Shown in pieces: positions 1 through 6,823 of a stretch of 21,964 bases of DNA. Position numbers and translations under genes: made by a program. Source of the stretch: DATEOR01 sp046733475 (lineage in GTDB: Bacteria > Actinomycetota > Thermoleophilia > Gaiellales > Gaiellaceae); the NCBI GenBank assembly GCA_046733475.1, contig JBKPPF010000039.1, positions 1-21,964 on the forward strand. The letters run 5' to 3'. Below the pieces are notes generated by a model. The model saw only the letters and a list, made by a program, of their open reading frames with translations. It did not search any database and was not told the origin of the DNA. Each line of letters opens with the position of its first letter. Positions within the stretch are counted from its first letter, which is position 1.

Positions 1-101
1 AACGCAGCAACCTCCGGATCCTCGAGAAGCTCTGCGAGCCGTGCGAGGTCTGAGCGCTCGATTGGCCGAAGTGCCACCCGCTCGTCGCTCAACGGCAGCA
101 T
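1..101 (-). CDS. GNAT-family N-acetyltransferase, N-terminal fragment (runs off left edge)
   Basis: Only the first 33 codons lie in the window. Translation from the ATG at 101 gives MLPLSDERVALRPIERSD and then a segment ending LEDPEVAA. This is the typical first strand and helix of GNAT acetyltransferases of the RimJ/aminoglycoside 6'-acetyltransferase type, where a leading 'ERVxLRPxxxxD' is followed by 'LLxDPEV'. An in-frame TAG lies four codons upstream, which fixes the start at this ATG or the nearby TTG at 92. No strong ribosome binding site is visible. The acetyl-CoA binding motif and the substrate side are outside the window, so the substrate cannot be named. The family call rests on pattern recognition of a short N-terminus. 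Confidence 0.6.
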   Translation of the reverse strand, partial: MLPLSDERVALRPIERSDLARLAELLEDPEVAA

Positions 102-291
102 CGCCCAGTTCTACGCCTCTATCGACCAGCGGACAAGTGTCTTTGCGTGCCGTGTCTTGTGTTAGGCAGCGTCTCTCTCCACGTTGGTAACAAGAGGGCC
201 GCTCTCTAGTACTGATACAAACAACCGAATCCGCGCCGAGAGAAACCCGCACTTCCGCAAAGCCTCGGGGCTCTCCCGAAAAGTGACTTCA
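102..291. other. Intergenic stretch between the acetyltransferase start and a small gene
   Basis: I see no coding pattern in these 190 bases on either strand. The region must hold the promoter of the acetyltransferase and the 3' end of the upstream small gene's transcript. A 5-bp hairpin (TCGGG/CCCGA, 265-279) lies 13 bases beyond that gene's stop. It has no following T-run, so it is only a weak terminator candidate. Confidence 0.4.
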
Positions 292-432
292 TCACTCAAC
301 TTGAGAGTCTTCGCCTTCGCTCGGCGAGCCTTCGGCGATTAACTCCTCCACAGCGCGCAGGGCAAGGTACCTGCCCGGGCCCTCCTGCCACCTTTCCTCG
401 ATGAGCGCACGAATGCGCTCGAGCTCGTCCAA
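292..432 (-). CDS. Small acidic protein of unknown function, 46 aa
   Basis: This small reading frame starts at a TTG (430-432) and ends in tandem stops (TGA TGA). A strong Shine-Dalgarno sequence, GGAGGG, sits 6-7 bases upstream of the TTG. The protein begins as (M)DELERIRALIEERWQEG, continues as a second helix-like segment (YLALRAVEELIAEG) and ends in an acidic tail. Charged and hydrophobic residues alternate in a helical pattern, and third codon positions are mostly G or C, both consistent with a real gene. It is probably a small two-helix cytoplasmic protein. I do not recognise a family. It lies 64 bases downstream of the 118-aa gene in the same direction and may share its transcript. Confidence 0.6.
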   Translation of the reverse strand: MDELERIRALIEERWQEGPGRYLALRAVEELIAEGSPSEGEDSQVE

Positions 433-472
433 ATGCGACCCTCCTCGGGCGCTCGGCCACCGCTCTCGAGGC

Positions 473-495
473 TTTCCGACCCGGCAGGCCGGAAA
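473..495 (-). terminator. Intercistronic hairpin after the 118-aa gene
   Basis: A perfect 6-bp stem (TTTCCG 473-478 with CGGAAA 490-495, 11-base loop) begins two bases past the stop codon at 497. There is no T-run, so it could be a weak terminator or an mRNA 3'-end stabiliser rather than a full stop. Confidence 0.35.
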
Positions 496-496
496 C

Positions 497-853
497 CTAA
501 GAAAGCTCCGGTTGAGCTTGCTCGCTTCGGGAGCGTGGGTCGGCCCGGCGGACGATCTCGGCCGCCTCCCCGAACTTCTCGACGACGACGTAGCCCTCGT
601 GCTCCTCGACGACGCGCTCGAACTCGGGGTTGACGTGCCCCGGCTTCACGGGGAAGCGGACGGGGGAGTGTCGGATCGCCTCGTACTCGGCGATCGAGAG
701 CACCATCTGCTCGATGCAGTCGGTGTCTGCACACTCGCAGAGAAACTCCGGATGGGCGGCGTCCTCGGCGAGCGCCTCGATCCGTTCGTTGACTTCACGA
801 ATGAGCGCCTGGTTGTGCGCACCCTTGCGCGCCTGCTCGATGTGGTCGTCCAT
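497..853 (-). CDS. Conserved actinobacterial hypothetical protein with CxC-x4-C cluster, 118 aa
   Basis: The ATG at 853 has a clear ribosome binding site (GGGGG, 4 bases upstream). The protein opens with a charged helix (residues 1-32), followed by the cysteine cluster FLCECADTDC (C39, C41, C46). A conserved-looking core then reads SIAEYEAIRHSPVRFPVKPGH at residues 53-73, in two parts, and a 'YVVVEKFG' strand follows near residue 88. I recognise this as a type of small protein common in Actinobacteria, but know of no assigned function. The cysteine spacing could bind a metal such as zinc; this is inference. No signal peptide or membrane segment is seen, so it is probably cytoplasmic. The downstream small gene may be co-transcribed. 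Confidence 0.8.
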   Translation of the reverse strand: MDDHIEQARKGAHNQALIREVNERIEALAEDAAHPEFLCECADTDCIEQMVLSIAEYEAIRHSPVRFPVKPGHVNPEFERVVEEHEGYVVVEKFGEAAEIVRRADPRSRSEQAQPELS

Positions 854-1375
854 GCGACCCCCTTCTTCGGTGGGTGAGGCCAGTGCCTCCGCCGAAGAAG
901 CGCCTCTGACGAACTCGCCGGGATCCGGCTTGCGTCGAAAGGGTGGGCGCGAGAGAAGAACTACCGCGACGTTAAGTTCAGAGTAGCGCGTTCACGCTGG
1001 ACGTGGCCGCTTATTCCCGCCTTCGTCGCACGAACATGATCCTGGAGAACAGGTGTGACCGCTCATCTGACCCCTTCCTCGCTCGCTTGGAACCAGATCG
1101 TGCCCGACGACCGAAGCGTCGTGACGGGGCAAGAAGGGTAGCCGGTGGAGTACCGGAGTCGGTAAAACCAGCCCAACTAGGATTGTGCACAGCGGCCTCA
1201 AATCTGCGGCGAGAGAGCCGGGCTCTAGCCTCCTTATCCCTGAGGGGGGCGAACATAGAGGGGTGTGCCGCAGCGCCTCTCGACCGAGCCCGGCTCTCCC
1301 TACCCTGCCGCTCCGAGGGCTACCGTCTCCGTCGCAAACGGTTGGTGGCCCTCATCCTCTTGGAGACGCGCTTCA
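854..1375. other. 522-base region without a convincing gene
   Basis: Open frames here have mixed third-base composition and low-complexity Arg/Ser/Pro translations, and I do not accept them as genes. The stretch should hold the promoter of the 118-aa gene near its left end, though no convincing -35/-10 pair was found. It also holds a 5-bp hairpin (CCGGT/ACCGG, 1142-1156) and the long inverted repeat at 1213-1298. Confidence 0.5.
1213..1298. repeat. 13-bp perfect inverted repeat with 60-base interior
   Basis: GAGAGCCGGGCTC (1213-1225) is the exact reverse complement of GAGCCCGGCTCTC (1286-1298). Each arm is itself nearly palindromic around a central base (GAGCC-S-GGCTC), so the pair can be read as two copies of one protein-binding palindrome 71 bases apart. 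It can also be read as the closing stem of a folded RNA. The interior can form a further AGAGG/CCTCT stem (1258-1262 with 1276-1280). It lies 78 bases upstream of the possible plus-strand gene at 1376. Confidence 0.6.
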
Positions 1376-1690
1376 GTGAGCTACGAGTACCGGGTCTTCA
1401 TAGTCCACCGGGCAAACGAGGCGACGTTCCTGCATCTCTCCGCCGAACCCCTGCGGGACGAAAGGATTATCGAAGTTGAGAGGCCGGGCAGCGACCTGGA
1501 TGGCCACTCCGTGATCGTCTACCCGGCGCTCACACATCCGCTCGATGGCAGGCCAGGGATCGCATACGCCCGAGAGTCCCCTCGACTGGTAGCGGCGCGA
1601 CGCAGCTTGTGCGGCGCAGCGGCCGTTGTCTGGCCCGGTTGGCCTCTAGAGGTTCCTCACCGCTCTGCGGTGCCTAAGTCTCGCAGTTGA
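1376..1690 (+). CDS. Possible small hypothetical protein, 104 aa
   Basis: A GTG at 1376 follows GGAG by ten bases and opens a frame beginning (M)SYEYRVFIVHRANEATFL. The first 70 codons have strong G/C third-base bias and an ordinary protein composition with an acidic and hydrophobic mix. The last 35 codons are richer in Arg, Ser and Pro and less convincing. Upstream of the GTG the same frame looks non-coding, so I prefer this start to earlier ones. Its end overlaps the 3' end of the convergent RTX-like gene by 17 bases and crosses that gene's terminator hairpin. I recognise no family; the product would be cytoplasmic. A frameshifted or decaying gene is an alternative. Confidence 0.4.
   Translation: MSYEYRVFIVHRANEATFLHLSAEPLRDERIIEVERPGSDLDGHSVIVYPALTHPLDGRPGIAYARESPRLVAARRSLCGAAAVVWPGWPLEVPHRSAVPKSRS
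1658..1672 (-). terminator. Hairpin just after the RTX-like gene
   Basis: A perfect 6-bp GC-rich stem (CACCGC/GCGGTG with a 3-base loop) begins one base after the stop codon of the minus-strand gene ending at 1674. It lacks a T-run, which is common in GC-rich actinobacteria. Position and stability support a terminator role. Confidence 0.5.
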
Positions 1691-2549
1691 GAACGGTCTC
1701 GCCATTGGCGCACGTGTCGGTCTCATCACCGCCGTCGAGGAAGTCAGTGCCGAGATCGCCATCCAGAAAGTCGTTCCCCGCCCGCCCTTCGAGATGATCA
1801 TCTCCCGCCGAGGCGCTAAGACGGTTGGACGCCGCGTTTCCAATCAGCGCGTCGTCTCCGAGGCTGCTTTCCGCGTTTTCGATCGAGCGAAGCCTTGCTC
1901 GAACACCTGTTGGCCCGCGCACGGAACCCGACGTGAGGTTGATGATGGCATCACCGCCATTAACCCAAGAAACTCCATCCCTTCCTCGTCCGCCGCCTAT
2001 GGCGTCTCGGCCAGTCGGTTTGTCAAAGCCGATCGCAAACACGTCGTGGCCTTCGCCTCCTCGTAGGATCTCACTGCCGGCCCCATCCTCGAAGTAGTCG
2101 GATCCACTACCGAGTGAAACTACGTCAGCGCCCGCGCTCACCCACACAGTGTCATTCCCGGCACCTGCGAAGACGTGATCGGTGCCGTCCCCGTCGGTGA
2201 TGGAATCCCCGCCGACTCCACCCTGGATTCGGTCATTGCCAGGGCCGCCCTCTATGTCGTCCGCCCCCGGTCCTCCCAGGATTACGTCGCTTCCGAGACC
2301 GCCGCAGATTACGTCCGGGCCATCGAGCCCTCGGATGACGTCGTTCCCGCGTCCAGCTTCGATGAAATCGCGTTTTGGCGTACCAACGATCGTGTCGGCC
2401 CCGGCGGTGCCCCTGATCACGTTCGCCGGATTTGGGGCCTCACAGCGTCCCGAAGCGGCAGCAGCTTGCCCTGTACCGCCGAGGCAGGCGGCGAGGCAGG
2501 TCGCGGCAATCAAAAACGCTCTCAGGATGTCCCTCTCGCTGCCGTCCAC
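1674..2549 (-). CDS. Secreted RTX-like calcium-binding repeat protein (GGxGxDxU nonapeptides)
   Basis: The mature protein is almost entirely tandem nonapeptide repeats of the hemolysin type. Examples are GRGNDVIRG, GGPGADDIEGGPGNDRIQGG and, after a 50-residue interruption, AGDDHLEGRAGNDFLDG. These normally wind into a calcium-filled beta-roll outside the cell. The C-terminus ends in a Cys pair (CANGETVLNC) often seen in actinobacterial members. A signal peptide (ILRAFLIAATCLAACLGGTGQAA) covers roughly residues 8-30. I choose the GTG at 2549 because it places this peptide at the N-terminus; the ribosome binding site is poor (AGGAAG about 14 bases away), and a CTG a few codons later is possible. 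A longer frame back to 2717 looks non-coding. No enzymatic domain is present, so a structural or adhesive surface role is likely. Confidence 0.85.
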   Translation of the reverse strand: MDGSERDILRAFLIAATCLAACLGGTGQAAAASGRCEAPNPANVIRGTAGADTIVGTPKRDFIEAGRGNDVIRGLDGPDVICGGLGSDVILGGPGADDIEGGPGNDRIQGGVGGDSITDGDGTDHVFAGAGNDTVWVSAGADVVSLGSGSDYFEDGAGSEILRGGEGHDVFAIGFDKPTGRDAIGGGRGRDGVSWVNGGDAIINLTSGSVRGPTGVRARLRSIENAESSLGDDALIGNAASNRLSASAGDDHLEGRAGNDFLDGDLGTDFLDGGDETDTCANGETVLNCET

Positions 2550-2858
2550 GGTCTCAGGGCTTACTTCCTGTGTCAAGGGGCCCGAAGGCGAGCTGCTCCC
2601 TTGGCCGTCTGCCCCAACCGACAAGGGCCTCGGGCGATCCGCTCGCATGGAGCGCCGGCCGCTGAGGAGCTCGGGCTCGGGCCGGAGGGATGGAAATCGG
2701 CGTTGGCGAGGGGCCAACCCGTCGCGGCGGCCGGGCGGCGAGGATCCTCTTTTTACACAACTGACACAGTCAGAGCAGAACAGGCCAGTCGCACTTCAAC
2801 CGGCTATGTAGTCCAATCGCGCGTTTGTCGGACCCGAGAGCTGCGTGGGGAACGGTCT
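2550..2858. other. 309-base intergenic stretch upstream of the RTX-like gene
   Basis: No convincing gene. It contains a more AT-rich patch near 2750-2775 with a small CTGAC-ACA-GTCAG inverted repeat (2757-2771 region). Read on the minus strand this is followed by TGTGTAAAAAG, a possible but weak -10 region for the RTX-like gene. I cannot define a matching -35. Confidence 0.35.
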
Positions 2859-4019
2859 CTAGCCGATCGAATACGTGACTTCGTCGAGGACGCCGCGGTA
2901 CCAGTCGCCCCCGTTTTCGTGCGAGCCGAGTCGAACCGGAGCGGTTACCGTGATCGAGCCGGTCACCTTCGTCAGCGAATGTGTTTCGCCGTCGACGGTC
3001 TCGACGATCTGATCACCGATGCGCTGACAGATCACCTGGTGCCAATGCCCGTCGATCACGTTCGGCCCCGCCTGCAGCTGCCTGCTTCCGGCCGAACCCC
3101 GGAACATGCACGATGCCTGCCCGTTCGGCTGGACTTCGAGCTTGATCTGGCCACCACTGCTGCCCGCTTCCCCCTTCACGAACATGTCGTAATCCCCGGT
3201 CGAGGGTGGAGTTGTCGCCTTCAGCCAGTAGGAGATCGTGACATTGGCCGTGCCTGGCCTGAGATCCGGGGCGTCCGGGACGACGATGGCGCTCTTGGGC
3301 ACGAAGCTGTAAGCGGTGTTGAGCTCGCCGGGAACCCCGAGCGTGACTGGGCCGCTGATCGCACCGTTGTGCCCTTGGCCGCTGCTGTCGAAGGCGGTCG
3401 TGCCGCTGAGCTCGTCCAGATGCCACAGGCCAACCACGGAAGCGGGCGGGGGCGGCGGCGGGGGCGTGCTGTCGCCACTCGCCACGAGCGAGAGTTCGTC
3501 GACCTCGAAGCTCTCCCCGGCGACCGCGCCGGACGGGCGGCGAACGATAAAGACGACCGAATCGCCGTCGTTCTGTGCGGTCAGCGTCACCTGCGGCAAA
3601 GGCGTCCATTGCGAGCCGGTCAGCGTGCAGGCATCGCTCTTGAGGACGAGCGCGCCCCCGCTGGTGAACTCCTTCAGCAGCAGGCAGACGCTCTTGCCAG
3701 GAGTGTCGCTGCGCACGACGCCGTTCGCCGTGTACATGACCCCGGCGCTCGTATTGAGGACGGGGCGTGGACTCGTCGCCAGCCGGTAGGAGGGAGCGGT
3801 CGTGTTCAGGGCGAGCCGGCCGGCGAAGCCGTCGCTGGCGCCGTCGCTTGCGATCGTGAAGGCTGCATCGGTTGCCTTCCAGCCGCTCGTCCCCGACTGG
3901 AAGCTGCCGTTCGGGAGCAGGTTGCTCGAGTCGGCCCGTGCCAGGGGCGACAACGGGAGCGAGAGCACGCCCAACAGAACGACCGCGCCCGCTGTTTTGC
4001 CGAGCGGCCGTGCACGCAT
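2859..4019 (-). CDS. Secreted carbohydrate-binding-like / LamG-domain protein, 386 aa
   Basis: From the ATG at 4019 the protein starts with a signal peptide (GAVVLLGVLSLPLSPLARA, cleavage near residue 28). A beta-rich domain (about 31-180) opens with NLLPNGSFQSGTSGW, typical of CBM4/9-like or discoidin-like jelly rolls. A TPPPPPPPAS linker (185-193) leads into a LamG/concanavalin-like domain (197-386), recognisable from GLWHLDELSGTTAFDSSG, ISYWLKA and the final LDEV. Such proteins bind glycans or other surface ligands; no catalytic motif is visible. The upstream ATG at 4109 would bury the signal peptide. The chosen start has only GAGGG two bases upstream, while a full AGGAGG lies too far away, so the start is not certain. 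It is probably transcribed with or after the glycosidase-like gene upstream. Confidence 0.85.
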   Translation of the reverse strand: MRARPLGKTAGAVVLLGVLSLPLSPLARADSSNLLPNGSFQSGTSGWKATDAAFTIASDGASDGFAGRLALNTTAPSYRLATSPRPVLNTSAGVMYTANGVVRSDTPGKSVCLLLKEFTSGGALVLKSDACTLTGSQWTPLPQVTLTAQNDGDSVVFIVRRPSGAVAGESFEVDELSLVASGDSTPPPPPPPASVVGLWHLDELSGTTAFDSSGQGHNGAISGPVTLGVPGELNTAYSFVPKSAIVVPDAPDLRPGTANVTISYWLKATTPPSTGDYDMFVKGEAGSSGGQIKLEVQPNGQASCMFRGSAGSRQLQAGPNVIDGHWHQVICQRIGDQIVETVDGETHSLTKVTGSITVTAPVRLGSHENGGDWYRGVLDEVTYSIG

Positions 4020-4148
4020 AACCCTCGATCGTTTCGTCGTCGCCTCCTGCAACAGGCAGAGTAGCCCTCGGGCTGATGATACGCCCTTCCGACGAGCGCG
4101 TTCCGGCAACCGTAAATGGGGCCGAGGAAGTGTCGATGGCCACTTTCG

Positions 4149-4168
4149 ACAGGCGAAGGTGAGCCTGT
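4149..4168 (-). terminator. Hairpin after the glycosidase-like gene
   Basis: A perfect 6-bp stem (ACAGGC/GCCTGT, 8-base loop) lies 14 bases past the stop at 4183, in the 163-base gap before the LamG gene. No T-run follows, so termination may be partial. Confidence 0.35.
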
Positions 4169-4182
4169 TGGCCCACTAGCGA

Positions 4183-5856
4183 CTACCAGCCCGGAGGGAC
4201 GGACGAGTTCGGTGTCGGATGGCTCGCGATGTACCGGGACACGTCCGCGAAGGTGAACGCGTTCGGGCCCGACCCGATCGCATAGGAGAAGGTCAGGTAC
4301 GACGCAGAAAGCCCATCGGGAGCCGGGCCGGTCGCGTACTGGAAGCTCTGATCGAGCGAATCGGTCACGCTCACCGCGTAGTCGCCTGCCTGGACGTCGG
4401 GGTTACAGGGGACGCGCCCCTGATAGTTCGGATTGGCGCACGGGTGAGTCGTTGTCTTGGGACTCTTCGGCTTCAGGTCAGGTGTGCCGGTGCCCGTGTG
4501 CGGGTGTTCGAGCATCCAGTCGCCCATGACCGTGCCTGCGTGCACCGACTCGCCGTCCATGCTGACGAAGCCACCCTCGTGGTAATAGAAGACGGGGAGG
4601 CGAGAAGCCGCGTCGACTGCAGCGAGCATGTCTGCCTGCAGCCCCTTCATGTACGCATACGGGTCGTAACCGGCCTCGGCGAGGAGGTTCTGATCGTCGG
4701 TGGGAAGAGAGGTCTCGTTGAAGACGATTCCGGCCACACTGGACGCATACGGGCTGGTCGCCAGGTGCTCTGCCATCGCCGAGACCCAGGCGACGAGGCG
4801 GGAGCTCACGGCGTCGTTCCAGACCATGGCGACGTGTTTGTCTCCATATGCCAGGTCTCCGCAGTAGCGTCCACTGCACCAGGGACCCCCCTCGCTCAGC
4901 AGGTAGGACGGCACCGCAGCCGTGCCGTCGTGGTTCTTGTACTGCAGCATCACGAGGAGCTTCTTCGACCTCGCCCCGACGTTCTGGAGGTCGGCGTCGA
5001 GTTGCGCGAAGCCCGCCGTGTAGTCGGCTTCCTCAAGCTCGGTCTCCGACCAGTGGTAACGAAACTGCACCCCCGTGAACGGCGCGATGAGCGGATCGTC
5101 AAGGATCTTCTGTTTCGCGGCGAGAGTCGTTCCGCTACCGAGCACGTAGTAACCGGGGAACCAGTTGACGCCATTCGTACCGGTGCTCGGCGGACTCGTG
5201 CTCGGCTCCGCGCCTCCCCCATTCCCACACGCCGAGGTGGCGGCGACGATCGACGAGACCGTTGAGCGATTGCCGGCGGCGTCAAAGGCCCGCACGCCCA
5301 GCGTGTACGGCTCGCCGCAGGCCAAATCGTTCAGCGAGATATTCAGGGCCGTCGTCTCGCTGTTTTTCACACCGTCGAGCAACACGTCGTAGCCAGCGAC
5401 TCCCCGGTTGTCGAACGACGCGGCCCATGCGAAGGAAAGACTCGTCTCCGTGCTGTCGCTAACCATGAGACCCGTGGGCGCACTCGGCGGGATTGTGTCG
5501 GGTCTGGGGTTGCGAACTTTGACGCTGACTCGGTCCGAGACCACGCCGGATCGGTTCACCGCGAGCGCTCTCAAAAAATGAGATCCGATCGAGAGCCTTC
5601 GCGTGTCCAGCCTGGTCGAGTAGGGAGACGTCCGGTCGACTGCGAGCAGTTTGCCGTCGACGTAGAACTTGACCTTGCCCGCCGAGCGAGTCCCGGCGGC
5701 GAACGTCACGACGCCCCTGAGCGTGTTGCCCGAGGATGGAGAGGTGATCCAGATCCTGGGCTTGGCTGCCGAGGACGAGAACGGGAACGCGAGCGCGGTG
5801 AGCACGCCGAGCGCGATCAGCGCGCGGCGGAAACTGGGTCGGAGTCGGAACCTCAA
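4183..5856 (-). CDS. Secreted multidomain protein: Ig-like, fibronectin III and glycoside-hydrolase-like domain, 557 aa
   Basis: A signal peptide (residues 1-31, ALIALGVLTALAFPFSSSAA) is followed by a bacterial Ig-like domain (about 33-114; KVKFYVDGKLLAVDRTSPY), an FnIII domain (about 123-208; PPSAPTGLMVSDSTETSLSFAW) and a Gly/Ser/Thr/Pro linker. A C-terminal domain of about 330 residues follows. It resembles a TIM-barrel glycosidase: QFRYHWSETE, then LLVMLQYKN, then VAGIVFNETSLPT, where N380-E381 match the Asn-Glu acid/base motif of clan GH-A, then LPVFYYHEGGF. Four cysteines (327, 332, 473, 484) could form disulfides. I cannot assign a GH family or confirm the nucleophile. The start is a TTG; an in-frame stop lies just upstream and no ATG or GTG precedes the signal peptide. 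A role in trimming or binding surface glycan is inferred. Confidence 0.8.
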   Translation of the reverse strand: MRFRLRPSFRRALIALGVLTALAFPFSSSAAKPRIWITSPSSGNTLRGVVTFAAGTRSAGKVKFYVDGKLLAVDRTSPYSTRLDTRRLSIGSHFLRALAVNRSGVVSDRVSVKVRNPRPDTIPPSAPTGLMVSDSTETSLSFAWAASFDNRGVAGYDVLLDGVKNSETTALNISLNDLACGEPYTLGVRAFDAAGNRSTVSSIVAATSACGNGGGAEPSTSPPSTGTNGVNWFPGYYVLGSGTTLAAKQKILDDPLIAPFTGVQFRYHWSETELEEADYTAGFAQLDADLQNVGARSKKLLVMLQYKNHDGTAAVPSYLLSEGGPWCSGRYCGDLAYGDKHVAMVWNDAVSSRLVAWVSAMAEHLATSPYASSVAGIVFNETSLPTDDQNLLAEAGYDPYAYMKGLQADMLAAVDAASRLPVFYYHEGGFVSMDGESVHAGTVMGDWMLEHPHTGTGTPDLKPKSPKTTTHPCANPNYQGRVPCNPDVQAGDYAVSVTDSLDQSFQYATGPAPDGLSASYLTFSYAIGSGPNAFTFADVSRYIASHPTPNSSVPPGW

Positions 5857-5967
5857 GAGTCGCGGGCGGCGGAGATGTTTGGACAGCTGTCATGAATCTC
5901 GGCCGAGCGCCCCGACTTCCGTGAGCACTCCGTTGAGGGATGTTGCTACGCCCGGTCTAGTGGTGCG

Positions 5968-6801
5968 TCACGCCTCAAAGGACGGGCATTCGATTCCGCC
6001 GTGGAGACACTTGTCCACGAGCTGGCGAAGCTTGCGCTGCTTCCAGGCGTTCCAGAAGTCCGCGTGCATCGTGTAGACCGGGCCGCTGGACAGATGCACG
6101 TGGCGGCCATCGTGGAACGGCAGCCTGATGGAGTAACTGAGCTCCGGCACCGGCACCGGGTGGCTCTTGGGACACGCTTGGTGGCCGTTCTTTTTGATCG
6201 AGTAGTGCATATGCGACTTGTGGTCGGCGCTGTCCTTATGCTTCCCGTCCCAGCAGGACGGGAAGTGGACGAGGAACTTGACGTCCGCGTTGCCGCAGTC
6301 CCGCATCGTCGAGCGTGCCGTCCCCGCGCTCCCGAAGCACGACCAGCCGACGATCTTCGTACTCTGGGGGCGGGTCGCCTCCTTGTTTCCGGCGATGATC
6401 CTAAGACTTTTCGGAAATGGGCGAATGGCGCCGAGCGGCTCGGTCTTCGCCCGGTAGTAGAAATCGCCGTCGGTCGGCTTGACCCGCCGGCCGTTCTTGT
6501 AGACGGCGGGGAACCAGTAGGCCCCCTTGTCGGCGTGAAGGCCGCACGTCGTGCCGGCGTGGCGAAGCTTCCTGTAGGTCGAGAAGGCGTTCGTCGACTT
6601 GTTCCCGAGGAACGTGTGGAGGTGACCCGCTGAGGGGTTTTTCACACCCGGGAAGACGATGGGATCGCTGTGGTTGAAGTGATGGAACGGGCACTCGACG
6701 TGGAAGCGCGCACTGGCCGAGGCAGTCGGCGCAGCGAACGCTCCCAGAGCGATGAAAAAGATAACGACGGTCGCCCGGCGAAACGCCGTCCTCGGAACCA
6801 T
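5968..6801 (-). CDS. Secreted DUF1996 domain protein, 277 aa
   Basis: The ATG at 6801 gives a signal peptide (VVIFFIALGAFAAPTASASA). The mature part starts FHVECPFHHFNHSDPIVFPG and continues AGHLHTFLGN, the hallmark start of DUF1996: a His-rich segment, then D-P-I-V-x-P-G, then H-x-H-x-F-x-G. Further conserved-looking stretches are TTCGLHADKGAYWFPAVY and CWDGKHKDSADHKSHMHY. The His/Asp/Cys richness suggests metal binding or hydrolase chemistry, but the family has no proven activity that I know of; it is found in fungi and actinobacteria. The gene starts 22 bases after the phosphatase stop, so the two are probably co-transcribed. An earlier frame to 6918 overlaps the phosphatase and lacks a signal peptide, so I reject it. 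No strong ribosome binding site is seen. Confidence 0.88.
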   Translation of the reverse strand: MVPRTAFRRATVVIFFIALGAFAAPTASASARFHVECPFHHFNHSDPIVFPGVKNPSAGHLHTFLGNKSTNAFSTYRKLRHAGTTCGLHADKGAYWFPAVYKNGRRVKPTDGDFYYRAKTEPLGAIRPFPKSLRIIAGNKEATRPQSTKIVGWSCFGSAGTARSTMRDCGNADVKFLVHFPSCWDGKHKDSADHKSHMHYSIKKNGHQACPKSHPVPVPELSYSIRLPFHDGRHVHLSSGPVYTMHADFWNAWKQRKLRQLVDKCLHGGIECPSFEA

Positions 6802-6823
6802 CCGCGTGAGGATACAGCTTTGG

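Noticed and set aside
3440..3475. G-rich run as a G-quadruplex
   Set aside because: It encodes the proline linker of the LamG protein and has only three runs of three or more G; composition explains it.
2175..4064. 629-codon plus-strand open frame opposite the RTX-like and LamG genes
   Set aside because: It is antisense to two well-supported secreted protein genes, has an Arg/Ala/Gly-rich composition and no domain; typical of GC-rich shadow frames.
4219..5265. 348-codon plus-strand open frame opposite the glycosidase-like gene
   Set aside because: Arg/Val/His-rich shadow composition, no ribosome binding site or domain.
5882..5891. Palindrome GACAGCTGTC upstream of the glycosidase-like gene
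   Set aside because: A single 10-bp palindrome with no second copy seen; too common by chance to call an operator.
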